Position numbers and translations under genes: made by a program
NCBI RefSeq assembly: GCF_003545765.1
Contig: NZ_QXIO01000005.1
Span: 62,001-126,000, forward strand
Direction: 5' to 3'
Length of the DNA stretch: 64,000 nt
Source of the DNA: Colwellia sp. RSH04
Lineage (GTDB): Bacteria; Pseudomonadota; Gammaproteobacteria; Enterobacterales; Alteromonadaceae
The notes under the pieces: model-generated
Told to the model about the DNA's origin: nothing
Seen by the model: only the letters and a program-made list of their open reading frames with translations
Databases searched by the model: none
Part shown: positions 30,246 to 39,845 of the stretch, in pieces
How the letters are laid out: each line of letters begins with the position of its first letter
Position numbering within the stretch: the stretch's first letter is position 1

Positions 30246-31088
30246 ATGATCGATCAAGCGAGCGGCTTAAGAAAAATGCAAGAATTACAAAAAGTTAAAG
30301 TAATAGCTGTGTCAGGTGGCAAAGGCGGTGTTGGCAAAACCAATGTATCGTTAAATACGGCTATTGCCTTAGGCCAACAAGGTAAGCGAGTGTTAGTGTT
30401 AGATGCTGATTTAGGTTTAGCTAATGTTGATGTGATGCTTGGTTTAAGAGTTAAGCGTAATTTATCTCATGTGCTATCAGGTGAGTGTGAATTAGATGAT
30501 ATTATTATTGAAGGACCTGCTGGGATAAAAATAATACCAGCCACATCAGGCTCTCAATCTATGGTCGATTTAACACCTTCTGAACATGCAGGATTAATCA
30601 GAGCATTTAGTGAAATTCAAACCTCATTTGACGTATTGTTAGTTGATACTGCTGCGGGTATTTCTGACATGGTACTGAGCTTTACACGCGCCGCACAAGA
30701 TGTTGTTCTTGTTGTTTGTGATGAGCCCACATCTATTACCGATTGCTATGCCTTAATGAAATTACTTAGCCGAGATCATGGCGTATTTAAATTTAAAGTT
30801 GTTGCAAATATGGTAAGGTCTGCCAATGAAGGGAAGCAACTGTTTGCAAAATTAACAAAAGTGACTGATAGGTTCCTAGATGTGGCTTTAGAGCTAGTCG
30901 CAGTTGTTCCGTTTGATGAAAACATTAGAAACTCTGTTAGAAAACAACAGGCCATTGTTGAAGCCTATCCTCAATCTCCAGCAGCTCAAGCATTTAAAGG
31001 CTTAGCAAAAAAAGTAAGTGACTGGCCAATACCTCAACAAGCTTCAGGGCATTTAGAGTTCTTTATAGAACAACTTATAACCCATTAA
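30246..31088 (+). CDS. flhG: Flagellar number regulator FlhG (FleN), MinD-like ATPase
   Basis: Limits flagellar number by antagonising FlhF and FlrA. The N-terminus carries the DQAxxLR motif (residues 3-9, DQASGLR) known to stimulate FlhF GTPase. The deviant Walker A is SGGKGGVGKTN, followed by VLVLDADLGLANVDVMLGL and LLVDTAAGISD. 280 aa. It lacks an obvious problem in any catalytic motif. It lies between flhF and fliA, as in other polar flagellates. Confidence 0.97.
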   Translation: MIDQASGLRKMQELQKVKVIAVSGGKGGVGKTNVSLNTAIALGQQGKRVLVLDADLGLANVDVMLGLRVKRNLSHVLSGECELDDIIIEGPAGIKIIPATSGSQSMVDLTPSEHAGLIRAFSEIQTSFDVLLVDTAAGISDMVLSFTRAAQDVVLVVCDEPTSITDCYALMKLLSRDHGVFKFKVVANMVRSANEGKQLFAKLTKVTDRFLDVALELVAVVPFDENIRNSVRKQQAIVEAYPQSPAAQAFKGLAKKVSDWPIPQQASGHLEFFIEQLITH

Positions 31089-31118
31089 ATTTGAACTTTT
31101 TAGTGAGAATTAGATTAC

Positions 31119-31838
31119 GTGGTAAAAGCTATTACTTACAATAATAAAGTTGATAAGTCACAACTGCTAGAACAACATACTGTTTTAGTGAAAAGAATTG
31201 CTTACCATTTACTTGCTAGGTTACCAGCGAGTGTCTTAGTTGATGATCTTATCCAATCTGGCATGGTTGGCCTTTTTGAGGCAGCAAATAACTTTGATAA
31301 TACTAAAGGTGCAAGCTTTGAAACGTTTGCTGGAATACGTATTCGTGGTGCTATGCTTGATGAGATTAGACGAGGAGACTGGACTCCGAGATCGGTTCAT
31401 AAGAATAGTCGAATGGTCAGTGAAGCAATAAAACAGTTAGAGGCTAAACTAGGTCGAGATGTTTCTGATGTAGAAGTTGCTGAAAAACTTGATATTTCAT
31501 TAAATGACTACCATCATATACTTAGTGAGGTGAGTACGGGTAAGATCTTAGGTATTGATGATCTAGGGGTTGATGAAGATACTATTAATTATAGTGATTC
31601 AATTAAAGTCGATGATCCATATCAAAACATTGAGCATACGGCCTTTAAAAAAGGTTTAACTGAATGTATTAAGTCTTTACCAGAGCGAGAAGCTTTAGTA
31701 CTGTCACTATATTATGATGAAGAATTAAATTTACGTGAAATTGGACAAGTACTCGATGTCAGTGAGTCTCGAGTAAGTCAAATTCACAGTCAAGCGATGC
31801 ATCGATTAAAAGCTCGTATGCAATCTTGGCAAAGTTGA
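31119..31838 (+). CDS. fliA: Flagellar sigma factor FliA (sigma-28)
   Basis: Directs late flagellar and chemotaxis gene transcription. Regions 2, 3 and 4 are present: ARLPASVLVDDLIQSGMVGL, the FETFAGIRIRGAMLDEIR stretch, the RSVHKNSRMVSEAI stretch, and the C-terminal helix-turn-helix LREIGQVLDVSESRVSQIHS. The start is GTG at 31119. 239 aa. Its anti-sigma factor FlgM is not encoded here. Confidence 0.97.
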   Translation: MVKAITYNNKVDKSQLLEQHTVLVKRIAYHLLARLPASVLVDDLIQSGMVGLFEAANNFDNTKGASFETFAGIRIRGAMLDEIRRGDWTPRSVHKNSRMVSEAIKQLEAKLGRDVSDVEVAEKLDISLNDYHHILSEVSTGKILGIDDLGVDEDTINYSDSIKVDDPYQNIEHTAFKKGLTECIKSLPEREALVLSLYYDEELNLREIGQVLDVSESRVSQIHSQAMHRLKARMQSWQS

Positions 31839-31894
31839 GTAAACTATAATTACCGTTAATACTTATAATTTTGAATGTTTCGCCGGAGGGTGCC

Positions 31895-32278
31895 TTGGAT
31901 AAAAATATGAAAGTGCTTGTTGTTGATGACTTTTCAACCATGAGACGTATAGTGAAAAATTTGTTGCGCGATTTGGGCTTTACCAACATTCAAGAAGCAG
32001 ATGATGGCAGTACCGCATTACCAATGCTTCAAGGTGGCGATTTTGACTTTGTTGTTACTGATTGGAATATGCCCGGTATGCAAGGTATAGACTTATTGAA
32101 AGCAATACGTGCAGATGCAAGTTTAGCTCATATACCTGTGTTATTAATAACTGCAGAAGCTAAAAAAGAGCAAATAGTCATGGCAGCTCAAGCAGGTGTA
32201 AATGGTTATATTGTAAAACCTTTTACTGCAGCGACACTGAAAACCAAATTAGACAAAATTTTTGAACGATTAGGTTAA
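31895..32278 (+). CDS. cheY: Chemotaxis response regulator CheY
   Basis: Phospho-CheY binds FliM to change rotation. The start is TTG at 31895: a strong GGAGGG sits 5 bp upstream, and the resulting [20 protein letters not shown] matches the family start, whereas an in-frame upstream TTG would place the Shine-Dalgarno sequence inside the gene. Key residues are the acidic pair in VVDD, phosphoacceptor Asp56 in [10 protein letters not shown], Thr in LLITAEA and Lys in YIVKPF. 127 aa, normal for CheY. Confidence 0.96.
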   Translation: MDKNMKVLVVDDFSTMRRIVKNLLRDLGFTNIQEADDGSTALPMLQGGDFDFVVTDWNMPGMQGIDLLKAIRADASLAHIPVLLITAEAKKEQIVMAAQAGVNGYIVKPFTAATLKTKLDKIFERLG

Positions 32279-32372
32279 TTTTGCGCTAATTAGTATTCAT
32301 AGTGAGTTTTCTCGTATCCATAACTCTACGTGTCTACTAAAGTTAGTTTGCATAAGTTATTAAGGACTTTGC

Positions 32373-33113
32373 ATGAGTATAGCTATGATGGGGCAAATCT
32401 CTTTAGAGCAAGCTAGATCATTGGTTGAATATTTAGAGACAGATCAGCAAGATAAAGCCGATCAGTTAATTGCTGAAATTCAAAATCCAATAAATTCTGA
32501 GCTTTTTGCTGAAATAGGAAAGCTAACAAGACAGCTTCATGACTCTTTGACGAACTTTCAACTTGATTCTCGGTTAAATGATTTAGCAACGGCTGATATT
32601 CCTGATGCTAAAGAACGTCTGAATTATGTTATTGATCGTACAGAGGAAGCAGCAAATAAAACGATGGATGCTGTTGAATCAATTTTTCCAGTTGTTGACG
32701 TTATTTCCGATCAAGTAAAAAAAGTTAATCCCTCATGGGATAAACTTATGAACAATAAATTAGAGCTTAACGAGTTCAAAACACTGTGTATAGATATAGA
32801 TGCACTTTTAAAAATAACAAACCGTGAAACAGAACACATTCATACGTTAATGACAGATGTGTTAATGGCGCAAGACTTTCAAGATTTAACAGGACAAGTT
32901 ATTCGAAAAGTTATTGATTTAGTTAGAGAAGTAGAAGATAGCTTAATTAATATGTTAACTGCCTTTGGTATAGCGTCAGAAGAACAAGTTAACAGTCAAC
33001 CTAAAGTTGGGGATAACCTAGTTGAAGGGCCGATTGTAAATAAAGATAATCGTGATGATGTTGTAGAAGATCAAGATGATGTTGATGATCTTTTATCTAG
33101 TTTAGGTTTTTAG
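32373..33113 (+). CDS. cheZ: Chemotaxis protein phosphatase CheZ
   Basis: Dephosphorylates CheY. The catalytic segment MAQDFQDLTGQVIRKVIDLV carries the Asp and Gln that act on phospho-CheY. The C-terminus DVDDLLSSLGF is the CheY-tethering helix, joined by a charged flexible linker. 246 aa. It follows cheY after 94 bp, in which I see no clear signal. Confidence 0.96.
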   Translation: MSIAMMGQISLEQARSLVEYLETDQQDKADQLIAEIQNPINSELFAEIGKLTRQLHDSLTNFQLDSRLNDLATADIPDAKERLNYVIDRTEEAANKTMDAVESIFPVVDVISDQVKKVNPSWDKLMNNKLELNEFKTLCIDIDALLKITNRETEHIHTLMTDVLMAQDFQDLTGQVIRKVIDLVREVEDSLINMLTAFGIASEEQVNSQPKVGDNLVEGPIVNKDNRDDVVEDQDDVDDLLSSLGF

Positions 33114-33126
33114 TGGGAGTTACTGC

Positions 33127-35289
33127 ATGTCTTTTGAAGCAGATGAAGAAATTTTACAGGACTTTTTAGTAGAAGCGGGTGAAATATTAGAATCACTTTC
33201 AGAGGAGTTAGTTGAATTAGAAAATGATGTAGATAATGCTGATTTGCTTAATTCAATTTTTCGTGGCTTTCACACAGTCAAAGGCGGAGCAGGCTTTTTA
33301 AGCTTAACCGAGCTTGTTGATGTTTGTCATGGCGCTGAAAATATTTTTGATTTACTTCGTAATGGTCAAAGAAGTGTAACACCTGAATTGATGGATACTA
33401 TTTTATCAGCTTTAGATACTGTCAATGATATGTTTGCTTTAGTGCAAAACAGAGAGCCTCTTGTCGCAGCTGATGCCGATTTGCTTGCTGAGTTACATCG
33501 ACTAAGTACTCCTGATAGTGAAGAAAAAACGGATGAAGCACCCGTTGTTCAAGCGACTGTAGAACCCGTAATTGATAACTCAAGTAATGAAAGTCAAGAT
33601 GGCAGTGTTGATGAAATGTCAGAAGACGAATTTGAAAAATTGCTTGATGAGTTACATGGCGCTGGAAGCGTACCGTCTGCAAATCAAGAATCTGCATCAG
33701 ATGTTAAAAGTGATTCAAGTCAAACGGCAGTCGATTCAGGTAGTGATGAAATAACCGATGATGAGTTCGAATCTTTATTAGATGAATTACATGGTCAAGG
33801 TGCATTTTCGGCTGAAACTGCTGAGTCATCCTCCTCCCCAATAGCTAGCTCAAGTGATGAGATTGATGACGATGAATTTGAATCACTCTTAGATGAATTG
33901 CATGGCAAGGGAAATGCACCAAAACTCGTTGACTCGCCTAAACAAGAAGAAAGTAAACCAGAGGCAACATCACCGGTTAGCAAACCAACACCAGTGCCTA
34001 CACCCAAAGCTAAGCCGACCCCTGTTAGCGCATCTAAAGCTTCAAAAGCTCCTGCGAAAGAACCTGCAAAAAAATCGCCTCAACAAGCAAGTTCTCAAGG
34101 TGAAACAACAGTTAGGGTTGATACTAAACGCCTAGATCAAATTATGAATATGGTTGGTGAACTAGTATTAGTTAGGAATAGATTAACTAGTCTTGGATTA
34201 ACCTCAGACGACGAAGATCTTACTAAAGCGGTGTCAAACTTAGATGCCGTAACAACAGATTTACAAGGTGCTGTAATGCAAACGCGCATGCAGCCAATTA
34301 AGAAAGTATTTGGTCGTTTTCCAAGAGTTGTTAGAGATCTAGCACGCAGCCTCAAAAAAGATATTAAATTAGTACTTGAGGGCGAAGAAACTGATTTAGA
34401 TAAAAACTTAGTTGAAGCGTTAGCTGATCCGTTAGTGCATTTAGTCAGAAATTCAGTTGATCATGGTGTAGAAGAACCAGATGTACGTGAATCTTTAGGA
34501 AAGCCACGAGAAGGAACCGTTGTTTTATCAGCATCTCAAGAAGGTGATCATATACTGTTAACTATCAAAGATGATGGTGCAGGTATGAATGCTGATAAGT
34601 TAAAAGATATCGCCATCGAACGTGGTGTTTTAGATCATGATGCGGCTGCACGAATGTCAGATAAAGAAGCGTTTAGCCTAATATTTGCACCTGGGTTTTC
34701 GACCAAAACAGAAATTTCTGAAGTTTCAGGTCGTGGTGTTGGTATGGATGTTGTTAAAACGAAAATCACCCAGTTAAACGGTACTGTCAGTATTGACTCT
34801 GAATTAGGGGTTGGTACTGTTTTAGAGATAAAGGTTCCTTTAACTTTAGCAATACTGCCTACTCTAATGGTTGTAGTTGGTGAACAAACCTTTGCTTTAC
34901 CTCTTGCTGCGGTGAATGAAATTTTCCATTTAGATTTATCAAACACCAACAGTGTTGATGGGCAATTAACGATTATAGTAAGAGAAAAAGCTATCCCTCT
35001 GTTTTATTTAGATCAATGGCTAGTACGTAACTTTGTTGATAAATCACGTGTCAAAGGACATGTAGTTATTGTTCAATTAGGGAATCAGCAAGTGGCTTTT
35101 GTTGTTGATAGATTGATTGGCCAAGAAGAGGTGGTAATAAAACCTTTAGATAGATTATTACATGGTACACCTGGAATGGCTGGTGCAACAATAACCAGTG
35201 ATGGAGGAATTGCTTTAATTTTAGATATTCCGAATATGCTGAAATTTTATGCTAAGAAATCACCAGTAAATAAAAAGCTTCGCTCTTAA
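33127..35289 (+). CDS. cheA: Chemotaxis histidine kinase CheA
   Basis: Kinase of the chemoreceptor arrays, phosphorylating CheY and CheB. The HPt domain (residues 1-130) has the phosphorylated His49 in GFHTVKGGAGFL. A long linker, about residues 135-330, is acidic, then Pro/Lys-rich, and holds three copies of a DDEFESLLDELHG motif. Then come the dimerisation domain (VDTKRLDQIMNMVGELVLVR), the ATP-binding domain (LVHLVRNSVDHGVEEP, IKDDGAGMN, GFSTKTEISEVSGRGVGMDV) and the CheW-like domain. A standard P2 domain is not obvious. In vibrios the CheA linker region contains the segment bound by ParP; parP is nearby (39016). Confidence 0.96.
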   Translation: MSFEADEEILQDFLVEAGEILESLSEELVELENDVDNADLLNSIFRGFHTVKGGAGFLSLTELVDVCHGAENIFDLLRNGQRSVTPELMDTILSALDTVNDMFALVQNREPLVAADADLLAELHRLSTPDSEEKTDEAPVVQATVEPVIDNSSNESQDGSVDEMSEDEFEKLLDELHGAGSVPSANQESASDVKSDSSQTAVDSGSDEITDDEFESLLDELHGQGAFSAETAESSSSPIASSSDEIDDDEFESLLDELHGKGNAPKLVDSPKQEESKPEATSPVSKPTPVPTPKAKPTPVSASKASKAPAKEPAKKSPQQASSQGETTVRVDTKRLDQIMNMVGELVLVRNRLTSLGLTSDDEDLTKAVSNLDAVTTDLQGAVMQTRMQPIKKVFGRFPRVVRDLARSLKKDIKLVLEGEETDLDKNLVEALADPLVHLVRNSVDHGVEEPDVRESLGKPREGTVVLSASQEGDHILLTIKDDGAGMNADKLKDIAIERGVLDHDAAARMSDKEAFSLIFAPGFSTKTEISEVSGRGVGMDVVKTKITQLNGTVSIDSELGVGTVLEIKVPLTLAILPTLMVVVGEQTFALPLAAVNEIFHLDLSNTNSVDGQLTIIVREKAIPLFYLDQWLVRNFVDKSRVKGHVVIVQLGNQQVAFVVDRLIGQEEVVIKPLDRLLHGTPGMAGATITSDGGIALILDIPNMLKFYAKKSPVNKKLRS
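33622..33906 (+). repeat. Three copies of a 13-residue acidic motif in the CheA linker
   Basis: The motif (E/D)DEFE(K/S)LLDELHG occurs at 33622-33660, 33757-33795 and 33868-33906 (residues 166-178, 211-223 and 248-260). Copies two and three are identical in protein but differ in DNA, so this is a maintained protein motif and not a recent duplication. Each is flanked by Ser/Gln-rich disorder, like short linear binding motifs. Confidence 0.9.
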
Positions 35290-35340
35290 CTTTTTATAAT
35301 GCTAACAGCCAATTTTGCTAATTTTATGTAGAGAATTTAA

Positions 35341-36477
35341 ATGCCATATAAGGTACTTGTTGTTGATGATTCCAGTTTTTTTCGACGGAGAGTAACTGAT
35401 ATTATAAACAAAGATCCAAATTTAACAGTTATTGATGTTGCCGTTAATGGGCAAGAAGCTGTAGATAAAGCAATGTCTTTGAAACCTGATGTCATTACAA
35501 TGGATATTGAAATGCCTGTTTTAAATGGCATTGACGCTGTAAAAAAAATAATGGCTCAAACCCCAACACCAATTCTAATGTTTTCGTCATTAACGCATCA
35601 AGGCGCGAAAGCAACATTAGAGGCACTTGATGCCGGTGCATTAGACTTCTTACCAAAAAAATTTAGTGATATTGCAAAGGATAGTGACGAAGCAGGAAAC
35701 TTGTTAAGACAAAGAGTTGTTGAAATTGCAAGAAAACGGAGCTCAATTCGTCCTAAACAGCATTCTAACTTTTCTAACACCAACACACCTAAAGTAGAAG
35801 CCCCAAAACAAAATTCAAACTTAACGCGACAAGTTGATAAAGTAGCGATAAGTGACAATGGTAGTAGAATAAATACTGCAAAGAAAAGTTCTGGTAAAGA
35901 ATACAAACTACTTGCTATAGGTACATCAACAGGTGGCCCTGTAGCACTTCAGCAAATATTAACGCAATTTGATAAAAACTTTCCATTACCTATTATTTTA
36001 GTTCAACATATGCCAGCAGCATTTACAGCTGCGTTTGCAAAAAGGCTAGACAGCTTATGTAACATATCAGTGAAAGAGGCGAGTGATGGAGATTTATTAA
36101 AGCCAGGCTGTGCGTACTTGGCTCCAGGTGGGCGGCAAATGCTTTTATCTGGGACAGAATCTTCTGCAAAAATAAAAATTATTGATGATAATTCTGCAAA
36201 GATCACATTTAGGCCCAGTGTGGATATTAGTTTTGCTTCTGCTGCAAAGGTATTCTCAGGGAAAGTACTAGCTGCCATTTTAACAGGAATGGGATCTGAT
36301 GGGAGAGATGGCGCAAAAATGTTAAAAGCCCGTGGCGCTACTATCTGGTCTCAAAATGAAGAGTCATGTGTTGTATATGGTATGCCTCAAGCCATTGATA
36401 AAGCGGGTATCTCTTCTTTATCTTTGCCATTGAGTGATATGTCTAGCTCAATGAGCAAGGAAGTCGGTTGTGGATAA
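35341..36477 (+). CDS. cheB: Chemotaxis methylesterase CheB
   Basis: Removes methyl groups from chemoreceptors to reset adaptation. The receiver domain (LVVDDSSFFRRRVTDII; Asp55 in ITMDIEMPVLNG) is joined by a linker to the esterase domain, whose catalytic Ser, His and Asp lie in AIGTSTGGP, LVQHMPAAFT and TGMGSDGRDG. 378 aa. Its stop overlaps the next gene's GTG start by 8 bp. The CheR partner is not in this window. Confidence 0.97.
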   Translation: MPYKVLVVDDSSFFRRRVTDIINKDPNLTVIDVAVNGQEAVDKAMSLKPDVITMDIEMPVLNGIDAVKKIMAQTPTPILMFSSLTHQGAKATLEALDAGALDFLPKKFSDIAKDSDEAGNLLRQRVVEIARKRSSIRPKQHSNFSNTNTPKVEAPKQNSNLTRQVDKVAISDNGSRINTAKKSSGKEYKLLAIGTSTGGPVALQQILTQFDKNFPLPIILVQHMPAAFTAAFAKRLDSLCNISVKEASDGDLLKPGCAYLAPGGRQMLLSGTESSAKIKIIDDNSAKITFRPSVDISFASAAKVFSGKVLAAILTGMGSDGRDGAKMLKARGATIWSQNEESCVVYGMPQAIDKAGISSLSLPLSDMSSSMSKEVGCG

Positions 36478-37213
36478 ACTCAGTATTGCAGGGCTATTAT
36501 TAGCAATTATTGCTATTTATTTTGGTTTTGCTTTAGATGGCGGTGCAATCGCTACTTTATTTGAGTTACCAGCATTTATTATTGTATTCGGTGGTACTTT
36601 AGGTGCTGTAATGCTGCAATCATCTTTAAATCAGTTTCAACATGCTCTCTCTTTATTAAAGTGGGTTATTATTCCACCTCGATATGATATTGATGAAGGT
36701 ATTTTGAATTTAGTCTCTTGGTCTGAAAAAGCACGTGAATCCGGGTATTTATCACTTGAAGATATTGCTCTTGATATTGAAGAGCCTTTTACACACAAAG
36801 GCTTAAATTTACTTGTTGATGGTGTAGAGTTAGAGGATTTTCGCATTTCACTTGAACTCGATTTAGAACTGTATCGTGAGCACAATTTACGCTCTGCAAA
36901 TGTTTTTGAATCTATGGGTGGGTACAGTCCAACAATCGGAATTTTAGGTGCTGTTTTAGGTTTGGTTCATGCAATGTCAAATTTAAGTGAACCAGACTTG
37001 TTGGGGCAGGGAATAGCTACTGCATTTATCGCTACAATTTATGGGGTAGGGTTTGCTAATTTAATATACTTACCTGTGGCGAATAAATTAAGAGCTATTA
37101 TCCATCAGCAGACAATGTACAGAGAAATGATTTGTGAAGGTTTAGTTTCGATTGCAAATGGTGAAAATCCGCATGCAATTGAAAATAAGTTATCAGCGTT
37201 TAGGTTGCTATAA
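36470..37213 (+). CDS. motC: Flagellar stator protein MotC (MotA family)
   Basis: Proton or sodium channel stator subunit with four membrane segments. It starts LSIAGLLLAIIAIYFGFALD and has a cytoplasmic loop with charged residues, then ANVFESMGGYSPTIGILGAV and IATAFIATIYGVGFANLIYL, typical of MotA family helices 3 and 4. Its size (247 aa) and place next to cheB match MotC of Pseudomonas rather than PomA. The start is GTG 36470, overlapping cheB. Confidence 0.88.
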   Translation: MDKLSIAGLLLAIIAIYFGFALDGGAIATLFELPAFIIVFGGTLGAVMLQSSLNQFQHALSLLKWVIIPPRYDIDEGILNLVSWSEKARESGYLSLEDIALDIEEPFTHKGLNLLVDGVELEDFRISLELDLELYREHNLRSANVFESMGGYSPTIGILGAVLGLVHAMSNLSEPDLLGQGIATAFIATIYGVGFANLIYLPVANKLRAIIHQQTMYREMICEGLVSIANGENPHAIENKLSAFRLL

Positions 37214-38217
37214 TGAATCGTCTTAGACGAAGACGCCATTCTTTAGAACATGATAATGTTCATCGCTGGCTAATTTCATATGCTGATTATATGACATTAT
37301 TGTTTGCTTTATTTGTGGTTTTATATGCCATGGCTATGGTCAATGAGAAACCGTTTGAAAGTATAACTGAATCTATAGGCAGGGTTTTTCAAGCTGATGA
37401 TATATTAACAAAAAATGTTGGTCATGGTGATGATTTACTGATGGTTAACAGTCTTCAAACCAAAAAACGTTTATACGGTAATAATATTCTTGATGTGGCA
37501 GGGCCTGAATTAGTTTCAGGTGAACAAGATTTGTCTAATATCTCTGATACGGTTAATGGTTCAAATCTTGATTCATTAGAAGAAGAGTTAAGTACTGCTT
37601 TATATGATATTGTTGAGTCTGGTTATGCTCAATTACAGGTTGATGGTGATTGGCTAGAAATAGAATTAAATAGTGGGCTTCTTTTCCCAAGTGGCTCGTC
37701 TTCGCCTACAAATTCAGCACAAGCAATTATAGGCGTAATTAACGATGTGATTGGAAACGTAAGTAACTTTGTTAGAGTACGAGGCTACACGGATAACCAA
37801 CCAATAAATAATGAAGTATATTCATCAAATTGGGAGCTGTCTGTTCATCGCGCAACGGCTATTTTACGTTTATTTGAAGCACTCGAACTAGATCCAGCAA
37901 GAATGGCAATTGAAGGCTACGGACAATACTACCCAAGTGCAGATAATACTACTGCACAAGGACGAGCTAGAAATCGAAAAGTTGTCGTCGCTATATCTAA
38001 ATATGGATTAGAAAAGTCAAACTTGCTTGTTGCTCCTACTATTAGTTTGAATGAGGTTGAAAATATTAAACAGAATAATCAACCAGAAAGTGATAATTCT
38101 ATTAAAGTAATACGTTTAGATAATGGCGGTATCAGAATTACCACAAGAAATGATGATGAAAAAAATAATCAAAACAATAATACAAATATAAAACAACAAG
38201 ATAATAATGATAATTAG
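37213..38217 (+). CDS. motD: Flagellar stator protein MotD (MotB family)
   Basis: Peptidoglycan-anchored stator partner. The single membrane helix contains the ion-binding Asp25 in ISYADYMTLLFALFVVLYA. A plug/linker precedes the OmpA-like domain: VRVRGYTDNQPINNEVYSSN, then WELSVHRATAILRLFE and EGYGQYYPSADNTTAQGRAR. The last 60 residues are Asn/Gln-rich and unlike neighbours. It starts one base into the motC stop (TAATG). 334 aa. Confidence 0.9.
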   Translation: MNRLRRRRHSLEHDNVHRWLISYADYMTLLFALFVVLYAMAMVNEKPFESITESIGRVFQADDILTKNVGHGDDLLMVNSLQTKKRLYGNNILDVAGPELVSGEQDLSNISDTVNGSNLDSLEEELSTALYDIVESGYAQLQVDGDWLEIELNSGLLFPSGSSSPTNSAQAIIGVINDVIGNVSNFVRVRGYTDNQPINNEVYSSNWELSVHRATAILRLFEALELDPARMAIEGYGQYYPSADNTTAQGRARNRKVVVAISKYGLEKSNLLVAPTISLNEVENIKQNNQPESDNSIKVIRLDNGGIRITTRNDDEKNNQNNNTNIKQQDNNDN

Positions 38218-38226
38218 GATGTACTC

Positions 38227-39015
38227 TTGATAATTTGGACAGTTGCAAATCAAAAAGGTGGTGTTGGAAAAACAACAACCACTATTGCCTTGGCTGGTTT
38301 ATTAGCTGAACGAGGTCATCGTGTATTGCTAGTAGATACAGATCCTCATGCCTCATTAAGTTATTATTTTGGTATTGAATCTGAGGATTTAGACTTAAGT
38401 GTTTATGATTTATTCGTACAAGTTTCTTCAAAAGAGCAGATATTACAAAGCTTATGCCCTTCTAAATATCCGAACATAGATATATTGCCGGCTACGATGG
38501 GCTTGGCAACTTTAGACCGGTCTTTAGGTACTAAAGGCGGAATGGGATTAGTATTAAAAAAAGCAATTCAAAAACTAGCTAACGATTATGATTATGTATT
38601 GATGGATTGTCCTCCTGTGTTAGGGGTGTTAATGGTTAACGCTTTGGCTGCTGCAGATAGAATTGTTGTGCCAGTACAAACCGAGTTTCTTGCTTTGAAA
38701 GGTTTAGATCGTATGATAAAAACGATGGAAATAATGCAAGGAGAACAAGATGAACCATTTAAATTTACTATCGTACCAACTATGTTTGATAAGCGAACAA
38801 AAGCCTCAATTTTAGCGTATAAAAAATTACAAGAAGTCTATACTAATAAAGTGTGGCCTGGTGTAGTCCCAATTGATACAAACTTTAGAAATGCGAGTGT
38901 TGCCCAGCAAGTGCCATCAGATTATGCAGCAAACTCTAGAGGGACATTTGCTTATAAAAGTTTACTGGATTATTTAATGAGTCAAATGAAAAACGAACAT
39001 GAGGTTTGCAGTTAA
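38227..39015 (+). CDS. parC: ParA-like ATPase ParC, chemotaxis array positioning
   Basis: MinD/ParA-family ATPase that localises chemotaxis arrays to the old pole in vibrios and related bacteria. The Walker A is NQKGGVGKTTTTIALAGLLA, with LVDTDPHASLSYYFGI and YVLMDCPPVLGVLMVNAL. The start is TTG at 38227, preceded by AGGATG. 262 aa. The next gene, with no spacer, is its partner parP. A plasmid or chromosome ParA is unlikely, because there is no ParB gene and the context is chemotactic. Confidence 0.92.
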   Translation: MIIWTVANQKGGVGKTTTTIALAGLLAERGHRVLLVDTDPHASLSYYFGIESEDLDLSVYDLFVQVSSKEQILQSLCPSKYPNIDILPATMGLATLDRSLGTKGGMGLVLKKAIQKLANDYDYVLMDCPPVLGVLMVNALAAADRIVVPVQTEFLALKGLDRMIKTMEIMQGEQDEPFKFTIVPTMFDKRTKASILAYKKLQEVYTNKVWPGVVPIDTNFRNASVAQQVPSDYAANSRGTFAYKSLLDYLMSQMKNEHEVCS

Positions 39016-39810
39016 ATGGCTAAATCGTTATCTGCTAGTAAAAAGGTCATGAAGAACTATTTGTCAGAATTATTGACAGAAGCTGACCTGCCTGTAAATC
39101 AAGATGTTCAAACAACTAAACAACATGTCCAACCGACGATATCGGTTGGACAGCCTGAAAAAATTAAAGATAAATCATTAGAGAAACTGCTTAATACTGT
39201 TAAACCATCTATAGAGGAAGTTATTACCAAAGAGCCTACTGTTCAGTCTGAAAAGAAAGAGACAGTTAAAGCACAGCCTATAGATACCATTAAGCCAGTT
39301 ACAACACAGAAAAGCCTCGCTCAAAAGCAAGAAAGTAAAGCAAAAGAGAAGAGCTACAGGGAAGGGAATTTTCAAGCAATGTTTTTTGATGTTGCAGGGT
39401 TAATGATTGCTGTTCCTTTAATTGAATTAGGTGGAATACATAAAGTTCATAAAACAAATAGTTTAATGGGCAAACCTGATTGGTTTAAAGGCGTAATGCT
39501 TCACCGTGATGAGAAAATTAATGTTGTCGATACTGCCTTGTGGGTAATGCCTGAAAAATGTGATGATAAACTTATTAATTCACTAAACTATCAATATGTT
39601 ATAATGTTAAATAAAAGTCATTGGGGCTTAATGGCTGAGCACTTAGTCGATACAGTTACTCTGAATCAAGATGAAGTGAAATGGTTAGACTCTTCGAGCA
39701 AAAGACCATGGTTGGCAGGGTTAGTCAAAGAAAAAATGTGTGCATTATTAGATGTAGATGCATTAATAAAATTATTAAATGATGGCAGTGGCATCCATCA
39801 AAATAAATAA
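39016..39810 (+). CDS. parP: CheW-domain protein ParP, array integrity factor
   Basis: Links ParC to CheA so that arrays stay at the pole and are inherited. The N-terminal 115 residues are polar, disordered and Lys/Gln/Thr-rich. The C-terminal 145 residues are CheW-like: FQAMFFDVAGLMIAVPLIEL, GVMLHRDEKINVVDTALWVM, then YVIMLNKSHWGLMAEHLVDT. It directly abuts parC (start 1 bp after the stop) and precedes cheW. Together with ParC and the CheA linker motifs it forms a probable polar-localisation module. 264 aa. Confidence 0.9.
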   Translation: MAKSLSASKKVMKNYLSELLTEADLPVNQDVQTTKQHVQPTISVGQPEKIKDKSLEKLLNTVKPSIEEVITKEPTVQSEKKETVKAQPIDTIKPVTTQKSLAQKQESKAKEKSYREGNFQAMFFDVAGLMIAVPLIELGGIHKVHKTNSLMGKPDWFKGVMLHRDEKINVVDTALWVMPEKCDDKLINSLNYQYVIMLNKSHWGLMAEHLVDTVTLNQDEVKWLDSSSKRPWLAGLVKEKMCALLDVDALIKLLNDGSGIHQNK

Positions 39811-39845
39811 ACGTAGTGATTTTGATTATATAAGAGGCAAATGTT

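Noticed and set aside
38227-39015. Plasmid or chromosome partition ParA
   Set aside because: No ParB gene or parS-like site is seen, and the gene sits between motD and parP.
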